Source: Paracoccaceae bacterium
Lineage (GTDB): Bacteria > Pseudomonadota > Alphaproteobacteria > Rhodobacterales > Rhodobacteraceae
Direction of reading: 5' to 3'
DNA: 37,625 nt
Assembly: GCA_011620265.1 (NCBI GenBank)
Contig: WOZM01000007.1
Location: forward strand, 1-37,625
Both the position numbers and the translations under genes were made by a program. The notes below the pieces were generated by a model. The model was not told the DNA's origin and did no database searches. It worked only from the letters and a program-made list of their open reading frames with translations. Positions 1 to 8,414 of the stretch are shown piece by piece. Positions within the stretch are counted from its first letter, which is position 1, and the number at the start of each line of letters is the position of its first letter.

Positions 1-53
1 GGCAGGAATTTCAGCGTGGCCGGGTTCGGCGTGGATTCGGTCTGGATGAACAT
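1..53 (-). CDS. nfuA: NifU/Nfu family Fe-S scaffold protein, N-terminal fragment
   Basis: Only the first 17 codons lie in the window. The minus strand reads MFIQTESTPNPATLKFL, which is the highly conserved beginning of the Nfu N-terminal domain (MFIQTE-TPNP-TLKF), the alphaproteobacterial and mitochondrial NFU1 type of iron-sulfur carrier. A strong ribosome binding site (GGAGG, six bases before the ATG) supports this start. The C-terminal CxxC Fe-S domain would lie beyond the left edge. Family members deliver 4Fe-4S clusters to client apoproteins in the cytoplasm. The identification rests on a short but distinctive peptide; the gene symbol is by family. Confidence 0.8.
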   Translation of the reverse strand, partial: MFIQTESTPNPATLKFL

Positions 54-108
54 GGGGGCGCCTCCATTGCCTTTCCGATATGCGCCCGGGTGGGGCGCGA
101 GTCAAGGT

Positions 109-123
109 TTGGAATGATTCCAA
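109..123. promoter_or_regulatory. 15-bp palindrome upstream of the nfu gene (Irr/ICE-like)
   Basis: TTGGAAT-G-ATTCCAA is a perfect palindrome with 7-bp arms, 56 bases upstream of the Nfu start codon. The layout TTRGAAT-N-ATTCYAA resembles the iron control element bound by Irr in alphaproteobacteria, and the neighbour is an Fe-S gene. The third arm base differs from the usual A/T. This is a candidate operator only. Confidence 0.35.
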
Positions 124-205
124 GGTGCGCCCGCGCCCGTGCCGGACCCCTGCGCCGCTTGTGCTTCCGGCGTGCTGCCGCTACCGATCCGGACCGGAGG
201 CCCGC

Positions 206-535
206 GATGTCGCTCACCGTCTTTTTTTCGCCGTCCTCGCGGCAGCGCTCCTGCACGCGACATGGAACGCGCCGGTGCGGATCGGGGCGAGCCGGGCAGG
301 CACGATGATGGTTCTTTCGGGAGTTCAGGGCCTGATCGGCGTCGCCGTCGTGGCGACCCAGACCTGCCGGCCGGCGCGGTCTGGCCCCGGCTTGTCGCCT
401 CGGGCGCGATCCATTCGGCCTACAAGATGTTCCTGACCTTCGCCTTCGGTTCGGCCCGCGCGGCGGCCGGATACACACTGGTCGACGGCCTCGGTCGGAC
501 TGATCGCGGCGGGCGTGATCCTGACCCGGCTCTGA
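206..535 (+). pseudogene. Decayed EamA/DMT-family transporter
   Basis: Three reading frames must be joined to recover a drug/metabolite-transporter-like protein. After an ATG at 206 the frame shifts near the T7 run (222-228) into FFAVLAAALLHATWNAPVR and GTMMVLSGVQGLIG, typical of the first two helices of EamA proteins. Near 358 the frame changes again to give ASGAIHSAYKMFLTFAFG, then AAGYTLVDGLG. Near 490 it jumps to SVGLIAAGVILTRL followed by TGA at 533-535, a typical C-terminal end. The total is about 110 codons against about 280-300 for the family, so two internal segments are deleted in addition to the frameshifts. No single frame gives a plausible product. The gene is probably dead. Confidence 0.7.
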
Positions 536-538
536 CGC

Positions 539-1231
539 TCAGCCCCGTTCGGGGAAGAGCTGCTGCGCGACCCCGGCGAGGAGCAGGTAGATCGAGGTGA
601 TCGCCAGCCCCCAATGCGCAAGCTCCCCCGCCGCGAAATCGACCCAGGCGGCGCGGGCGGCGAAGGCCACCCAGGCCAGCGCGATGGGCAGCGTGATCCA
701 GCGCCAGCGCTCGGTGCGGACCGGATGGACGAATTTCAGGTTGGTGAACATCGTCGCGGCCAGTGCCACGATGATCGCCAGCATCAGGTAGAAATTCGGC
801 TCGAGCGCGAAGAGGACGATCACCACCATGTTCCAGCAGGCCGGGAAGCCGGCGAAGGAATTGTCGGTCGTCTTCATCCTGGTATCCGCGAAGTAGATCA
901 CGCTCGCATAGGTGATGACGATGATCGCGCACCAGCCGGTCCAGCCGGGCAGGAGGCCGGACTGGAAGAGCGCGAAGGCCGGGATGAAGACATAGGTGAG
1001 ATAGTCGATGATGAGGTCGAGAAGCACCCCGTCATAGGTCGGCCACATCGTCTTGACGTGATAGTGCCGGGCGAGCGGCCCGTCGATGCCGTCGACGATG
1101 AGCGCCACGACGAGCCAGAGGAACATCAGGCTCCACTTCTCACCGACCGCCGCGAGCATGGCGAGCATCGAGAGGACCGCGCCGGTCGCGGTGAAGAGGT
1201 GGACGGACAGCGCTTTCATCTGCGGGGTCAT
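539..1231 (-). CDS. pcs: Phosphatidylcholine synthase (CDP-choline type)
   Basis: This 230-residue inner-membrane enzyme of the CDP-alcohol phosphatidyltransferase family should condense CDP-diacylglycerol with choline to give phosphatidylcholine and CMP. The signature is D50-G51-x2-A54-R55, then G68-x3-D72-x3-D76; the wider gap between R and G is the variant typical of bacterial Pcs. The motif sits in the sequence DGIDGPLARHYHV and is followed by several hydrophobic helices (around residues 80-125, 140-165, 175-195 and 200-225). Length matches the family (about 230-250). It starts 21 bases after xerC on the same strand and is probably co-transcribed with DUF484 and xerC. Pcs is characteristic of alphaproteobacteria with choline-derived membranes, such as Sinorhizobium. 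Confidence 0.9.
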   Translation of the reverse strand: MTPQMKALSVHLFTATGAVLSMLAMLAAVGEKWSLMFLWLVVALIVDGIDGPLARHYHVKTMWPTYDGVLLDLIIDYLTYVFIPAFALFQSGLLPGWTGWCAIIVITYASVIYFADTRMKTTDNSFAGFPACWNMVVIVLFALEPNFYLMLAIIVALAATMFTNLKFVHPVRTERWRWITLPIALAWVAFAARAAWVDFAAGELAHWGLAITSIYLLLAGVAQQLFPERG

Positions 1232-1252
1232 CGGATCACTCGTTCCTCGGGT

Positions 1253-2182
1253 TCAGGCACGCGGATGTGCCTTGTCGTAGACTTCCATGAGCCGCGCGGT
1301 GTCAACCGCCGTATAGGCCTGCGTCGTCGAAAGCGAGGCATGGCCGAGAAGCTCCTGGATGGCGCGGAGGTCGCCGCCGGCGGTCAGGAGGTGGGTCGCG
1401 AAGCTGTGGCGGAGCGCATGCGGCGTGGCCGAGGCGGGCAGGCCGAGGCCAAGCCGCGCCTGCTCCATCGCCTTGGCGACGAGGCGCGGGTTGAGGGGGC
1501 CGCCACGGGCGCCGCGAAAGAGCGCTGCGGCGGGTTCGTCCGCGACCGGGAAGGGGCAGAGCCGGACATAGGCGGCGACGGCGGCGCGGGCGGCGGGCAG
1601 CACCGGCACCATCCGCTCCTTGTCGCCCTTGCCGCGGATGCGCAGCGTCTCGGGCAGCGGGCTGTCGGCGCCGGTGAGGCCCAGGGCCTCGGAGATCCGC
1701 AGCCCGCAGCCGTAGAGCAGCGTCGCGACGGCGGCGTCGCGGGCCGCGATCCAGTCCTCGCGCGGGGTGCTGCCCATGAGGCCGATCACGTCGCGGGCGC
1801 CGTCCTCGGACAGCGGGCGGGGCAGCTTGCGCTGGAATTTCGGGCTGCGCGCGGCGAGGATCGCGGTCGGGTCGAAGCCCTCGCGTTCGGCAAGCCAGCG
1901 GGTGAAGCTTTTCACCGCCGACAAGGTCCGCGCGAGCGAGCGGGCCGAGGTGCCGCGCCCGCGCTCATGCGCCATCCAGGCGCGCATGTCGCCCTGGCTC
2001 ACAGTCGCGAGCCGCTTCGGCGCGATCCCCTCGCCGCGGTGCCGGGCGAGGAAGGCGAGGAAACCGGACAGGTCCGCCCGATAGGCCTTCACCGTGTTCT
2101 CCGCCGCCCCGTCGAGCGCCACGAGGTGGTCGAGCCAGCTGGCGAGCGCGTCGCGGAGCGCCGGGGTGAGGGCGAGGCTCAT
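1253..2182 (-). CDS. xerC: Tyrosine site-specific recombinase XerC
   Basis: A 309-residue tyrosine recombinase. The N-terminal SAM-like core-binding domain covers about residues 5-100 and the catalytic domain about 120-305. The full active-site set is visible: R162 (GCGLRISEAL), K185 (RGKGDKER), H255-x-x-R258 (PHALRHSFATHLL), H281 (LLGHASLSTTQ) and the nucleophile Y290. With XerD it would resolve chromosome dimers at dif during division. XerC is favoured over XerD because of the DUF484 gene directly upstream (9-base gap), a conserved pairing in proteobacteria; the sequence alone does not exclude XerD. No dif-like site was seen in the window. It is not associated with any mobile element. Confidence 0.9.
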   Translation of the reverse strand: MSLALTPALRDALASWLDHLVALDGAAENTVKAYRADLSGFLAFLARHRGEGIAPKRLATVSQGDMRAWMAHERGRGTSARSLARTLSAVKSFTRWLAEREGFDPTAILAARSPKFQRKLPRPLSEDGARDVIGLMGSTPREDWIAARDAAVATLLYGCGLRISEALGLTGADSPLPETLRIRGKGDKERMVPVLPAARAAVAAYVRLCPFPVADEPAAALFRGARGGPLNPRLVAKAMEQARLGLGLPASATPHALRHSFATHLLTAGGDLRAIQELLGHASLSTTQAYTAVDTARLMEVYDKAHPRA

Positions 2183-2191
2183 CGCCCCGGC

Positions 2192-2899
2192 TCAGGCCAG
2201 CCAGCGCCGCATCGCGCGTTCGAAGACGCCTCCGAAGAAGGTCAGAAGGTCGGTGCCCTGGTTGGCGCGGAACTGGTGCGGGTCCTCCGCCCCGAGGGCG
2301 AGCATCCCCGGAAGGCGGCCCTGGCCGAGATCGAGCTTCAGCGCCGCCTCGGACCGGATCCAGGTGCCGTCCCGGCCATAGATCGTCTCCGATTCCGCCA
2401 TGGTCTGGCGCAGGACGACGCTCCGCGCGGGGCCGGACCGGCCGCCGGCCATGTAGCTTTCGACGAAACCCGGTTCGGCGACGCAGAGCACGTCGCCGAG
2501 CCGGCCGAGCGCCGGATCGTGCTCGGGCTGCACGGTTTCCAGCACCAGCCTGACGCAATCGACGCGCAGGATCTGCGCCACTTCGCCGCCGATATTCTTC
2601 AGGAAGCCCTCGAACTCGGTCGGGTCGAGCATCTGCAGGATCGCCCGGTGGATCTGATTGGTGCCTGCGAGGTTCTCGTAAGCCGCCGCGATGACCGAGC
2701 GGTGGGTGTCCTCGAGCCGGTCGAGCCGCGCTTCGAGCCGTTCCATGGCGATGCCGCGCAGGTCGACGATGTTCGCGCCCATCGCGCGTTCATTGGCCGC
2801 GATCAGCGCCTTCATCAGGTCGCGATCCTCGAGGATCACCTCGGGTTCGGCGATCAGCCGGTCCCGGACTTCCGCCGCAATGTTCGCCGTTTCGGCCAT
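2192..2899 (-). CDS. DUF484 family protein
   Basis: A 235-residue cytoplasmic protein of the DUF484 family, whose fold resembles GAF domains. The N-terminal part (about 1-75) is charged and helical, with motifs VRDRLIAEPEVILEDRDLMKAL and LEARLDRLEDTHRS suggesting a coiled coil. The C-terminal part (about 85-235) is GAF-like and ends GADPHQF-type as GAEDPHQFRANQGTDLLTFFG, a DUF484 hallmark. An in-frame ATG 96 bases further upstream exists, but the chosen start (MAETANIAAEV) fits the family. It precedes xerC with a 9-base gap, the common arrangement. Its biochemical role is unknown; a function linked to XerC or to chromosome dimer resolution is only suggested by gene order. Confidence 0.85.
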   Translation of the reverse strand: MAETANIAAEVRDRLIAEPEVILEDRDLMKALIAANERAMGANIVDLRGIAMERLEARLDRLEDTHRSVIAAAYENLAGTNQIHRAILQMLDPTEFEGFLKNIGGEVAQILRVDCVRLVLETVQPEHDPALGRLGDVLCVAEPGFVESYMAGGRSGPARSVVLRQTMAESETIYGRDGTWIRSEAALKLDLGQGRLPGMLALGAEDPHQFRANQGTDLLTFFGGVFERAMRRWLA

Positions 2900-3031
2900 C
2901 TCTGCCCCCGCCTGTCTCTCGCTTTCCACCGACTCTAGCAGCCCGTCCAAACGATTTCTGCAACTTTTTCCATGTTCCGGACGTTCCGGGTGCAACCGTT
3001 GCAGCGAGGACTCCCGGAGCCGCTTCGGCGG

Positions 3032-3685
3032 TCAGAGAATCTTCTGTCCGGTCTGCGCCCAGTCCTTGAGGAACTGGTCGAGCCCCTTGTCGGTCAGGAC
3101 ATGGTTCGCCATCGACTTGATCACCGAGGGCGGCGCGGTGACCACGTCGGCGCCGATCTTGGCGCAGTCGATCACATGGTTCACCGAGCGGATCGAGGCG
3201 GCGAGGATCTCGGTCTGGAAGTCGTAGTTGTCGTAGATGGTGCGGATGTCGTGGATCAGTTCCACCCCGTCCATGTGGATGTCGTCGAGCCGGCCGATGA
3301 AGGGCGAGATGAAGGCCGCCCCGGCCTTGGCGGCAAGGATCGCCTGCGCGGCCGAAAAGCAGAGTGTCACGTTGACCTTGTGGCCTTCCGATGCGAAAGC
3401 CTTGCAGGCGGTGAGCCCGTCCCAGGTCAGCGGCACCTTGATCGCGATATTGGGCGCGATCCTGGCAAGCTTCAGGCCTTCGGCGATCATCGCCTTGGCC
3501 TCGGTGGCCACCACTTCGGCAGAGACGGGACCCGAGACCATGTCGCAGATCTCTTTCGTCACTTCGAGAATGTCGCGCCCCGATTTCAGGATCAGCGAGG
3601 GGTTGGTGGTGACCCCGTCGACCATGCCGAGATCGTTGAGTTCGCGGATGGCGGCGGTATCGGCGGTATCGACGAAGAATTTCAT
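3032..3685 (-). CDS. tal: Small transaldolase / fructose-6-phosphate aldolase-like protein
   Basis: A 217-residue TIM-barrel aldolase of the short Fsa/TalC/MipB family (about 215-220 aa). The Schiff-base lysine is K83 in NIAIKVPLT, and the opening MKFFVDTAD...GVTTNPSL is diagnostic. At the position that is Tyr131 in E. coli FsaA this protein has Phe (F129 in [10 protein letters not shown]). Phe in an SPF-GR motif is the transaldolase form, so the likely reaction is transfer of dihydroxyacetone between sedoheptulose 7-phosphate and glyceraldehyde 3-phosphate in the pentose phosphate pathway rather than fructose 6-phosphate cleavage. An AGGA ribosome binding site precedes the ATG by eight bases. 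It is divergent from priA; 132 bases separate its stop from the DUF484 start. The substrate call is inference from one residue. Confidence 0.88.
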   Translation of the reverse strand: MKFFVDTADTAAIRELNDLGMVDGVTTNPSLILKSGRDILEVTKEICDMVSGPVSAEVVATEAKAMIAEGLKLARIAPNIAIKVPLTWDGLTACKAFASEGHKVNVTLCFSAAQAILAAKAGAAFISPFIGRLDDIHMDGVELIHDIRTIYDNYDFQTEILAASIRSVNHVIDCAKIGADVVTAPPSVIKSMANHVLTDKGLDQFLKDWAQTGQKIL

Positions 3686-3771
3686 GGCTGCGGTCCTGTC
3701 GCTGGCAAGGGCTGTCGGCCGGGCTTTTAGCGCAAACGCCGCGCCGCAGGAACCCGGGAAAGGGGTCCCCC

Positions 3772-5967
3772 GTGTCCGGGATTGAGTTTTTCGACGAAGG
3801 CGCGCTCGTCTCGGTGCTGACGACGGAGCCTTTGGGCCGGGCGCTCGACTACCGGGCGCCGGAGGGCGGCTGTTTCGCAGGCGCCTTCGTCGAGGTGCCG
3901 CTCGGTCCGCGCCGGGTGCTGGGGGTGGTCTGGGGGCCGGGCGAGGGCGGCTACGATCTGGCCAGGGTGCGCCCGGTCACCCGGGTTCTCGACGCGGCCC
4001 CGATGGCCGAGGCGATGCGCGCCTTCCTGATCCGGGCGGCGGACTACACGCTGACGCCGATGCCGGCGATGCTGCGGCTCGCGACCCGGGCGCCGGGGCT
4101 CGCCGATCCGCCGGGGCCGCGCAAGGTCTATCGCAAGGGCTGGGCGGAGCCCGACAGGATGACCGACGCGCGGGCGCGGGTTCTGGACATGCTGGATGAA
4201 TACGGCGGCGCGGCCTTCACGCTCGGCGAGCTGGCCGGGCTGGCGGGCGTCTCGACGAGCGTCGTCAAGGGCCTCGTGAAGCAGGGCGCGGTGGCCGAGG
4301 AAGAGGCCGCGCGCGATCTGCCCTATCCGCGGCTCGATCCCGATCTGGCGGGCAAGGCGCTTGCCCCCGATCAGGCCGAGGCGGCGGCGCGGCTTCGCGC
4401 CGGGGTCGCGGCCGGGCTCTACGGCACGACGCTGCTGAAGGGCGTGACCGGGTCGGGCAAGACCGAGGTCTATCTCGAAGCGGTCGCGGAATGCCTCAGG
4501 CAGGGCCGGCAGGCGCTGGTCCTGCTGCCCGAGATCGCTTTGACGGCGGAATTCCTCACGCGGGTCGAGGACCGTTTCGGCGCGATGCCCGGCGAATGGC
4601 ATTCCGGCGTGACGATGACAGAACGCCGGCGGCTCTGGCGGATGGCGGGCGAGGGCAATGTCGGGATGGTCGTCGGCGCGCGCTCGGCGCTCTTCCTGCC
4701 GTTCCGCGATCTCGGCCTCATCGTCGTCGATGAGGAGCATGACACCTCCTACAAGCAGGAGGACGGCGCGCTCTACAATGCCCGCGACATGGCGGTGCTG
4801 CGGGCGTCCCTGTGCGACGCGCAGGTGGTGCTGGCCTCGGCGACGCCGTGCCTTGAAAGCTGGGCCAATGCCGAGGCCGGGAAATACCAGCGCATCGACC
4901 TGACCTCGCGCTTCGGGGTGGCCGAGATGCCGGAGCTTCGCGCCATCGACATGCGCGACGAGCGGCTGGAACCGAACCGCTGGATCGGCCCGACGCTGGT
5001 CTCGGCGGTGGGCGAGCGGACCCGGCGCGGCGAACAGTCGCTTCTCTTCCTCAATCGTCGCGGCTATGCGCCGGTCACCATCTGCCGCGCCTGCGGCCAC
5101 CAGATCGGCTGCGAGCATTGCGACGCGCGGATGGTCGAGCACCGGTTCCTCAAGCGTCTCGTCTGCCACCAGTGCGGCGAGACGAAGCCGATGCCGGAGG
5201 CCTGCCCGAACTGCAAGGCCGAGGGGCGGCTCGCCCCGGTCGGTCCGGGGGTGGAGCGACTGGCCGAGGAAGTGGCCGCGCGGTTTCCCGAGGCGCGGGT
5301 GGCGGTGCTGTCCTCGGACCTTTTCGGCTCCGCCCGGGCGCTGAAGGAGAAGATCGCCGAGATCGCGGGCGGCGGCGCGGACATCATCATCGGCACACAG
5401 CTTGTGGCGAAGGGTCACAACTTCCCGCTGCTGACGCTGGTCGGGGTGATCGACGCCGATCTCGGGCTTCAGGGCTCGGACCTGCGCGCGGCGGAGCGCA
5501 CGTTTCAACTGATGCGGCAGGTCTCGGGCCGGGCCGGGCGGAGCGAGAAGCCCGGCGTGGCGATGCTCCAGACCTATCAGCCCGACCATGCGGTGATCCG
5601 GGCGATCCTCTCGGGCGACGAGGAGGCATTCTGGCGCGCCGAGGCGGCCGAGCGGCAGGCGGCGGGGATGCCGCCTTACGGCCGGCTCGCGGGCATCGTG
5701 CTCTCGTCGCCCGACGTGCAGACGGTCTTCGACTTCGGCGCCGAGCTTGCCCGCCGCGATGGCCCCTTGCGCCGGATCGGCGCGCAGGTCTTCGGGCCGG
5801 CGCCGGCCCCCGTGGCAAGGGTGCGCGGCCGCCACCGGGTGCGGCTTCTGGTCAAGGCGGCCAAGGGCGTGGCGCTGCAACCGGCGCTGGCCGAATGGGT
5901 CGGTCAGCTGAAGCCGCCGTCGAACCTGCGCCTTTCGATCGACATCGACCCGCAGAGCTTCTACTGA
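3772..5967 (+). CDS. priA: Primosomal protein N' (replication restart helicase PriA)
   Basis: A 731-residue superfamily-2 3'-5' DNA helicase that recognises abandoned forks and reloads the replisome. The N-terminal DNA-binding region is about 1-200. Walker A is GVTGSGKT at 224-231, Walker B is D320-E-E-H323, and two clusters of paired cysteines bind zinc (C438, C441, C447, C450, C465, C468, C478, C481) between the two helicase lobes. RQVSGRAGR near 585 is motif VI. Start is GTG at 3772; no better in-frame ATG precedes the conserved N-terminus. Length equals the family norm. It faces away from tal and converges on the YeeE gene with only a 7-base gap between stop codons. Confidence 0.96.
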   Translation: MSGIEFFDEGALVSVLTTEPLGRALDYRAPEGGCFAGAFVEVPLGPRRVLGVVWGPGEGGYDLARVRPVTRVLDAAPMAEAMRAFLIRAADYTLTPMPAMLRLATRAPGLADPPGPRKVYRKGWAEPDRMTDARARVLDMLDEYGGAAFTLGELAGLAGVSTSVVKGLVKQGAVAEEEAARDLPYPRLDPDLAGKALAPDQAEAAARLRAGVAAGLYGTTLLKGVTGSGKTEVYLEAVAECLRQGRQALVLLPEIALTAEFLTRVEDRFGAMPGEWHSGVTMTERRRLWRMAGEGNVGMVVGARSALFLPFRDLGLIVVDEEHDTSYKQEDGALYNARDMAVLRASLCDAQVVLASATPCLESWANAEAGKYQRIDLTSRFGVAEMPELRAIDMRDERLEPNRWIGPTLVSAVGERTRRGEQSLLFLNRRGYAPVTICRACGHQIGCEHCDARMVEHRFLKRLVCHQCGETKPMPEACPNCKAEGRLAPVGPGVERLAEEVAARFPEARVAVLSSDLFGSARALKEKIAEIAGGGADIIIGTQLVAKGHNFPLLTLVGVIDADLGLQGSDLRAAERTFQLMRQVSGRAGRSEKPGVAMLQTYQPDHAVIRAILSGDEEAFWRAEAAERQAAGMPPYGRLAGIVLSSPDVQTVFDFGAELARRDGPLRRIGAQVFGPAPAPVARVRGRHRVRLLVKAAKGVALQPALAEWVGQLKPPSNLRLSIDIDPQSFY

Positions 5968-5974
5968 CCGGACG

Positions 5975-7036
5975 TCAGGCCGCGACCCGCCCGGCCCGCT
6001 GGTCAACGACGAGATCGGTCGCGACCGCGCCGACCCACATCGCGAAAAGCGCCATCCATGCCGTCCCGGCGAAGATCGACCCGCCGGTGACGCCGGCGCC
6101 GATGGAGCAGCCGCCTGCCAGCATCGCGCCGAAGCCCATGAGGACCGCGCCGAACATCGAGCGGCGCATGTTGCTTTCGCCCTCGAAGCCCTCGAAACGG
6201 AACTGCCCGGCCAGAAGCGCCGAAAGCCCCGCGCCGATCACCACGCCGGGCACCAGCCCGACATCGAATTCGAGGACCCGCACCGGCTCGAGAAAGAACA
6301 TCAGCGTCGAGGCCGAGGGGCCGGAGAAGGTCACGGAGCTGATCGTCACCGGCTCGAAGCTGACCTGCGCCAGCGCGTAGGTGGAAATCCAGCCGAGTGC
6401 CACCGAGAAGCCGACGCCCGAGGCGAAGACCAGCGTCGCGGCGCCGATCCGGTTCCGGCGCGAGAGATAGAGCGCGAGAAGCGCGATCAGGAGACCAAGA
6501 ACGAGCCCGCTTTCGCGCGGCAGCCCGCTCCATCCGATGAGGTCGAGATTGCGCCCGCCCGACGTGACCCAGAGCCCGGCGAGCCGGTCGCGCAAGGGCG
6601 CGAGGACGCCCTTGAGGCTCATCTGTGCGACGACCGCGAAGATCAGCCCCGAGACGACCGACCGCAGGTTGCCCGACGAGGCGAGGACCAGAAGCCGGCC
6701 GGGACAGCCGCGCGACAGCACCATGCCGATGCCGAAGACGATCCCGCCGATGATCGCCCCGGTCCAGGACCCGGTGATCGCCATCATCCGCGCCTCCTCG
6801 ACCCGCATGAAGCCGAGAAGCTCCGCCCCCTGGACCCAGACGACGGCGGTGGAGAAGCACAGGAGCCAGACCGCCACGCGCGGCCCGAGACGGCCGCGGG
6901 CGAATTCCACCGTGGCGGCCCGCAGGCAGAAGCGCGAGCGCTGGGCCGCGATGCCGAAGACGATGCCGGTGACGAGCCCCAGAAGGGCGGCCGCCGGCGC
7001 CTCGCCGATCCGCTCCACGAGTGCGAGAATGTCCAT
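5975..7036 (-). CDS. YeeE/YedE family (TsuA-like) thiosulfate/sulfur importer
   Basis: A 353-residue polytopic inner-membrane protein with about ten hydrophobic segments, of the YeeE/YedE (DUF395) family. Three cysteine motifs characteristic of the thiosulfate channel TsuA are present: QRSRFCLRAA (C37), LSRGCPGRL (C111) and LAGGCSIGAGVTGG (C310). In TsuA such cysteines relay thiosulfate across the membrane, so uptake of thiosulfate or a related sulfur compound is likely. The ATG has a strong GGAGG site eight bases upstream. It is divergent from the MFS gene, with an FNR/CRP-type box in the 142-base spacer. No TusA-like partner lies next to it, so the exact substrate is inference. Confidence 0.88.
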   Translation of the reverse strand: MDILALVERIGEAPAAALLGLVTGIVFGIAAQRSRFCLRAATVEFARGRLGPRVAVWLLCFSTAVVWVQGAELLGFMRVEEARMMAITGSWTGAIIGGIVFGIGMVLSRGCPGRLLVLASSGNLRSVVSGLIFAVVAQMSLKGVLAPLRDRLAGLWVTSGGRNLDLIGWSGLPRESGLVLGLLIALLALYLSRRNRIGAATLVFASGVGFSVALGWISTYALAQVSFEPVTISSVTFSGPSASTLMFFLEPVRVLEFDVGLVPGVVIGAGLSALLAGQFRFEGFEGESNMRRSMFGAVLMGFGAMLAGGCSIGAGVTGGSIFAGTAWMALFAMWVGAVATDLVVDQRAGRVAA

Positions 7037-7086
7037 GGGCGTTTCCTCCCCTCCCGGACGGATGCGGGATCATGAATGTGTGCGCC

Positions 7087-7100
7087 TTGATCCAGATCAT
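7087..7100. promoter_or_regulatory. FNR/CRP-family binding site candidate
   Basis: TTGAT-CCAG-ATCAT matches the FNR/Anr/FnrL consensus TTGAT-N4-ATCAA at nine of ten positions. It lies in the divergent spacer, centred about 57 bases from the YeeE start and 85 bases from the MFS start, so it could control either gene in response to oxygen or nitric oxide. Confidence 0.5.
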
Positions 7101-7105
7101 TTGCC

Positions 7106-7139
7106 CTGTGCGAAACCCCGCCCGGCGCTGTGCGAAACC
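7106..7139 (+). repeat. 12-bp direct repeat with 22-bp period
   Basis: CTGTGCGAAACC occurs at 7106-7117 and again, identically, at 7128-7139. The 22-bp period is close to two turns of DNA, so both copies face the same side. The pair lies just downstream of the FNR-like box and upstream of the MFS start. A regulator binding site is plausible; the regulator is unknown. Confidence 0.5.
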
Positions 7140-7178
7140 GCCCTCGCCACGGCGGGGAAAGCGGCGTATGTCGGGCAA

Positions 7179-8414
7179 ATGCGTGTTCCGACGATCACCC
7201 TGAAGGACGCGGCCCATCTGCCGCGCTGGCGCCAGCCGGCCTTCCTGCTGTTCCTGATGGCGGCGGCGATGCCCATCGCCTTCTCGACCTGGTCGGCGCT
7301 TCTCAACAACTTCGTCAAGGAGGCGGCGGGCTTCACCGGGGTCGAGATCGGCTGGCTCCACACGGTGCGGGAGATCCCCGGTTTCCTCGCCATCGGCGTC
7401 ATCGTGCTTTTGTGGGTGATGCGCGAACAGGTGCTCGCGGTGCTGGCGCTCGGGCTCCTCGGGGCGACGACGGCCGTCACCGCGATGTTCCCGACGCTCG
7501 GCGGGATCCTGACGATCACGCTCCTGTCGTCGATCGGGTTCCACTATTTCGAGACGGTCAACCAGTCGCTGCAATTGCAGTGGATCGACCGCAAGCGCGC
7601 GCCGCAGACGATCGGCTGGATCGTCGCCATCGGATCCGGCGCCTCGATGGTGGCCTATGGCCTGATCGTGCTGACCTGGAAGACCTTCGATCTGAGCTAC
7701 GGCCTCGTCTACGGGATATCTGGCGGCCTCACGCTCGCCATCGCGATCTTCGCGGCGCTGGCCTATCCGCAGTTCGAGGCGCCGGACCCGCAGCACAAGC
7801 ATTTCGTGCTGCGCCGGCGCTACTGGCTTTATTACGTCATGCAGTTCATGGCCGGCGCACGGCGGCAGATCTTCGTCGTCTTCGCGGCCTTCATGATGGT
7901 CGAGCGCTTCGGCTTCGAGGTGCACGAGGTGACGGCGCTCTTCCTCGTCAACTACTTCGTGAACATGATCGCGGCGCCTTTCATGGGCCATGCGGTCGGG
8001 CACTACGGCGAACGCGCGGCGCTGATCTTCGAGCATGGCGGCCTTCTTCTGGTCTTCCTCGCCTATGGCGGCATCTACTGGTTCGGCTGGGGCGTCTTCG
8101 TGGCGGCGGCGCTCTATGTCATCGACCACCTCTTCTTCTCGCTGGCCTTCGCGCTGAAGACCTATTTCCAGAAGATCGCCGATCCGCAGGACATCGCGCC
8201 GACGGCGGCGGTCGCCTTTACCATCAACCACATCGCGGCGGTCTTCCTGCCGGCGGCGCTCGGTTATCTCTGGGTCGTCTCGCCCGGCGCGGTCTTCGGG
8301 CTTGCAGCGGCGATGGCGGCGGTGTCGCTGCTCCTCGCGCTCCTGATCCCGCGCCACCCCGAGCCGGGATTCGAGACGATCTTCGCCCGCGGCCTGCCGG
8401 TGGCGGCCGAGTAG
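7179..8414 (+). CDS. MFS transporter of unknown substrate
   Basis: A 411-residue major-facilitator-like membrane protein with about 11-12 hydrophobic helices spread over residues 20-395 and a short charged loop near the middle (PQFEAPDPQHKHFVLRRRYW, about residue 200) that separates the two halves. The ATG at 7179 is chosen because upstream in-frame sequence is antisense to the YeeE gene and spacer. The stop abuts the start of the MATE remnant (TAG-GTG). msrA follows, so the trio may be one transcript. Its promoter region holds the FNR-like box and the 22-bp-spaced repeat. I do not recognise the subfamily or substrate; membership in MFS is from helix number and overall pattern. Confidence 0.75.
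   Translation: MRVPTITLKDAAHLPRWRQPAFLLFLMAAAMPIAFSTWSALLNNFVKEAAGFTGVEIGWLHTVREIPGFLAIGVIVLLWVMREQVLAVLALGLLGATTAVTAMFPTLGGILTITLLSSIGFHYFETVNQSLQLQWIDRKRAPQTIGWIVAIGSGASMVAYGLIVLTWKTFDLSYGLVYGISGGLTLAIAIFAALAYPQFEAPDPQHKHFVLRRRYWLYYVMQFMAGARRQIFVVFAAFMMVERFGFEVHEVTALFLVNYFVNMIAAPFMGHAVGHYGERAALIFEHGGLLLVFLAYGGIYWFGWGVFVAAALYVIDHLFFSLAFALKTYFQKIADPQDIAPTAAVAFTINHIAAVFLPAALGYLWVVSPGAVFGLAAAMAAVSLLLALLIPRHPEPGFETIFARGLPVAAE

Noticed and set aside
614-2938. 774-codon open frame on plus strand
   Set aside because: It is antisense to pcs, xerC and DUF484. Arg/Gly/Glu-rich composition is the usual shadow of GC-rich genes; no domain is visible.
2974-2986. GTTC-N5-GTTC upstream of DUF484 as a LexA box
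   Set aside because: The spacing is five bases, not the seven required in alphaproteobacteria, and the downstream genes are not typical SOS genes.
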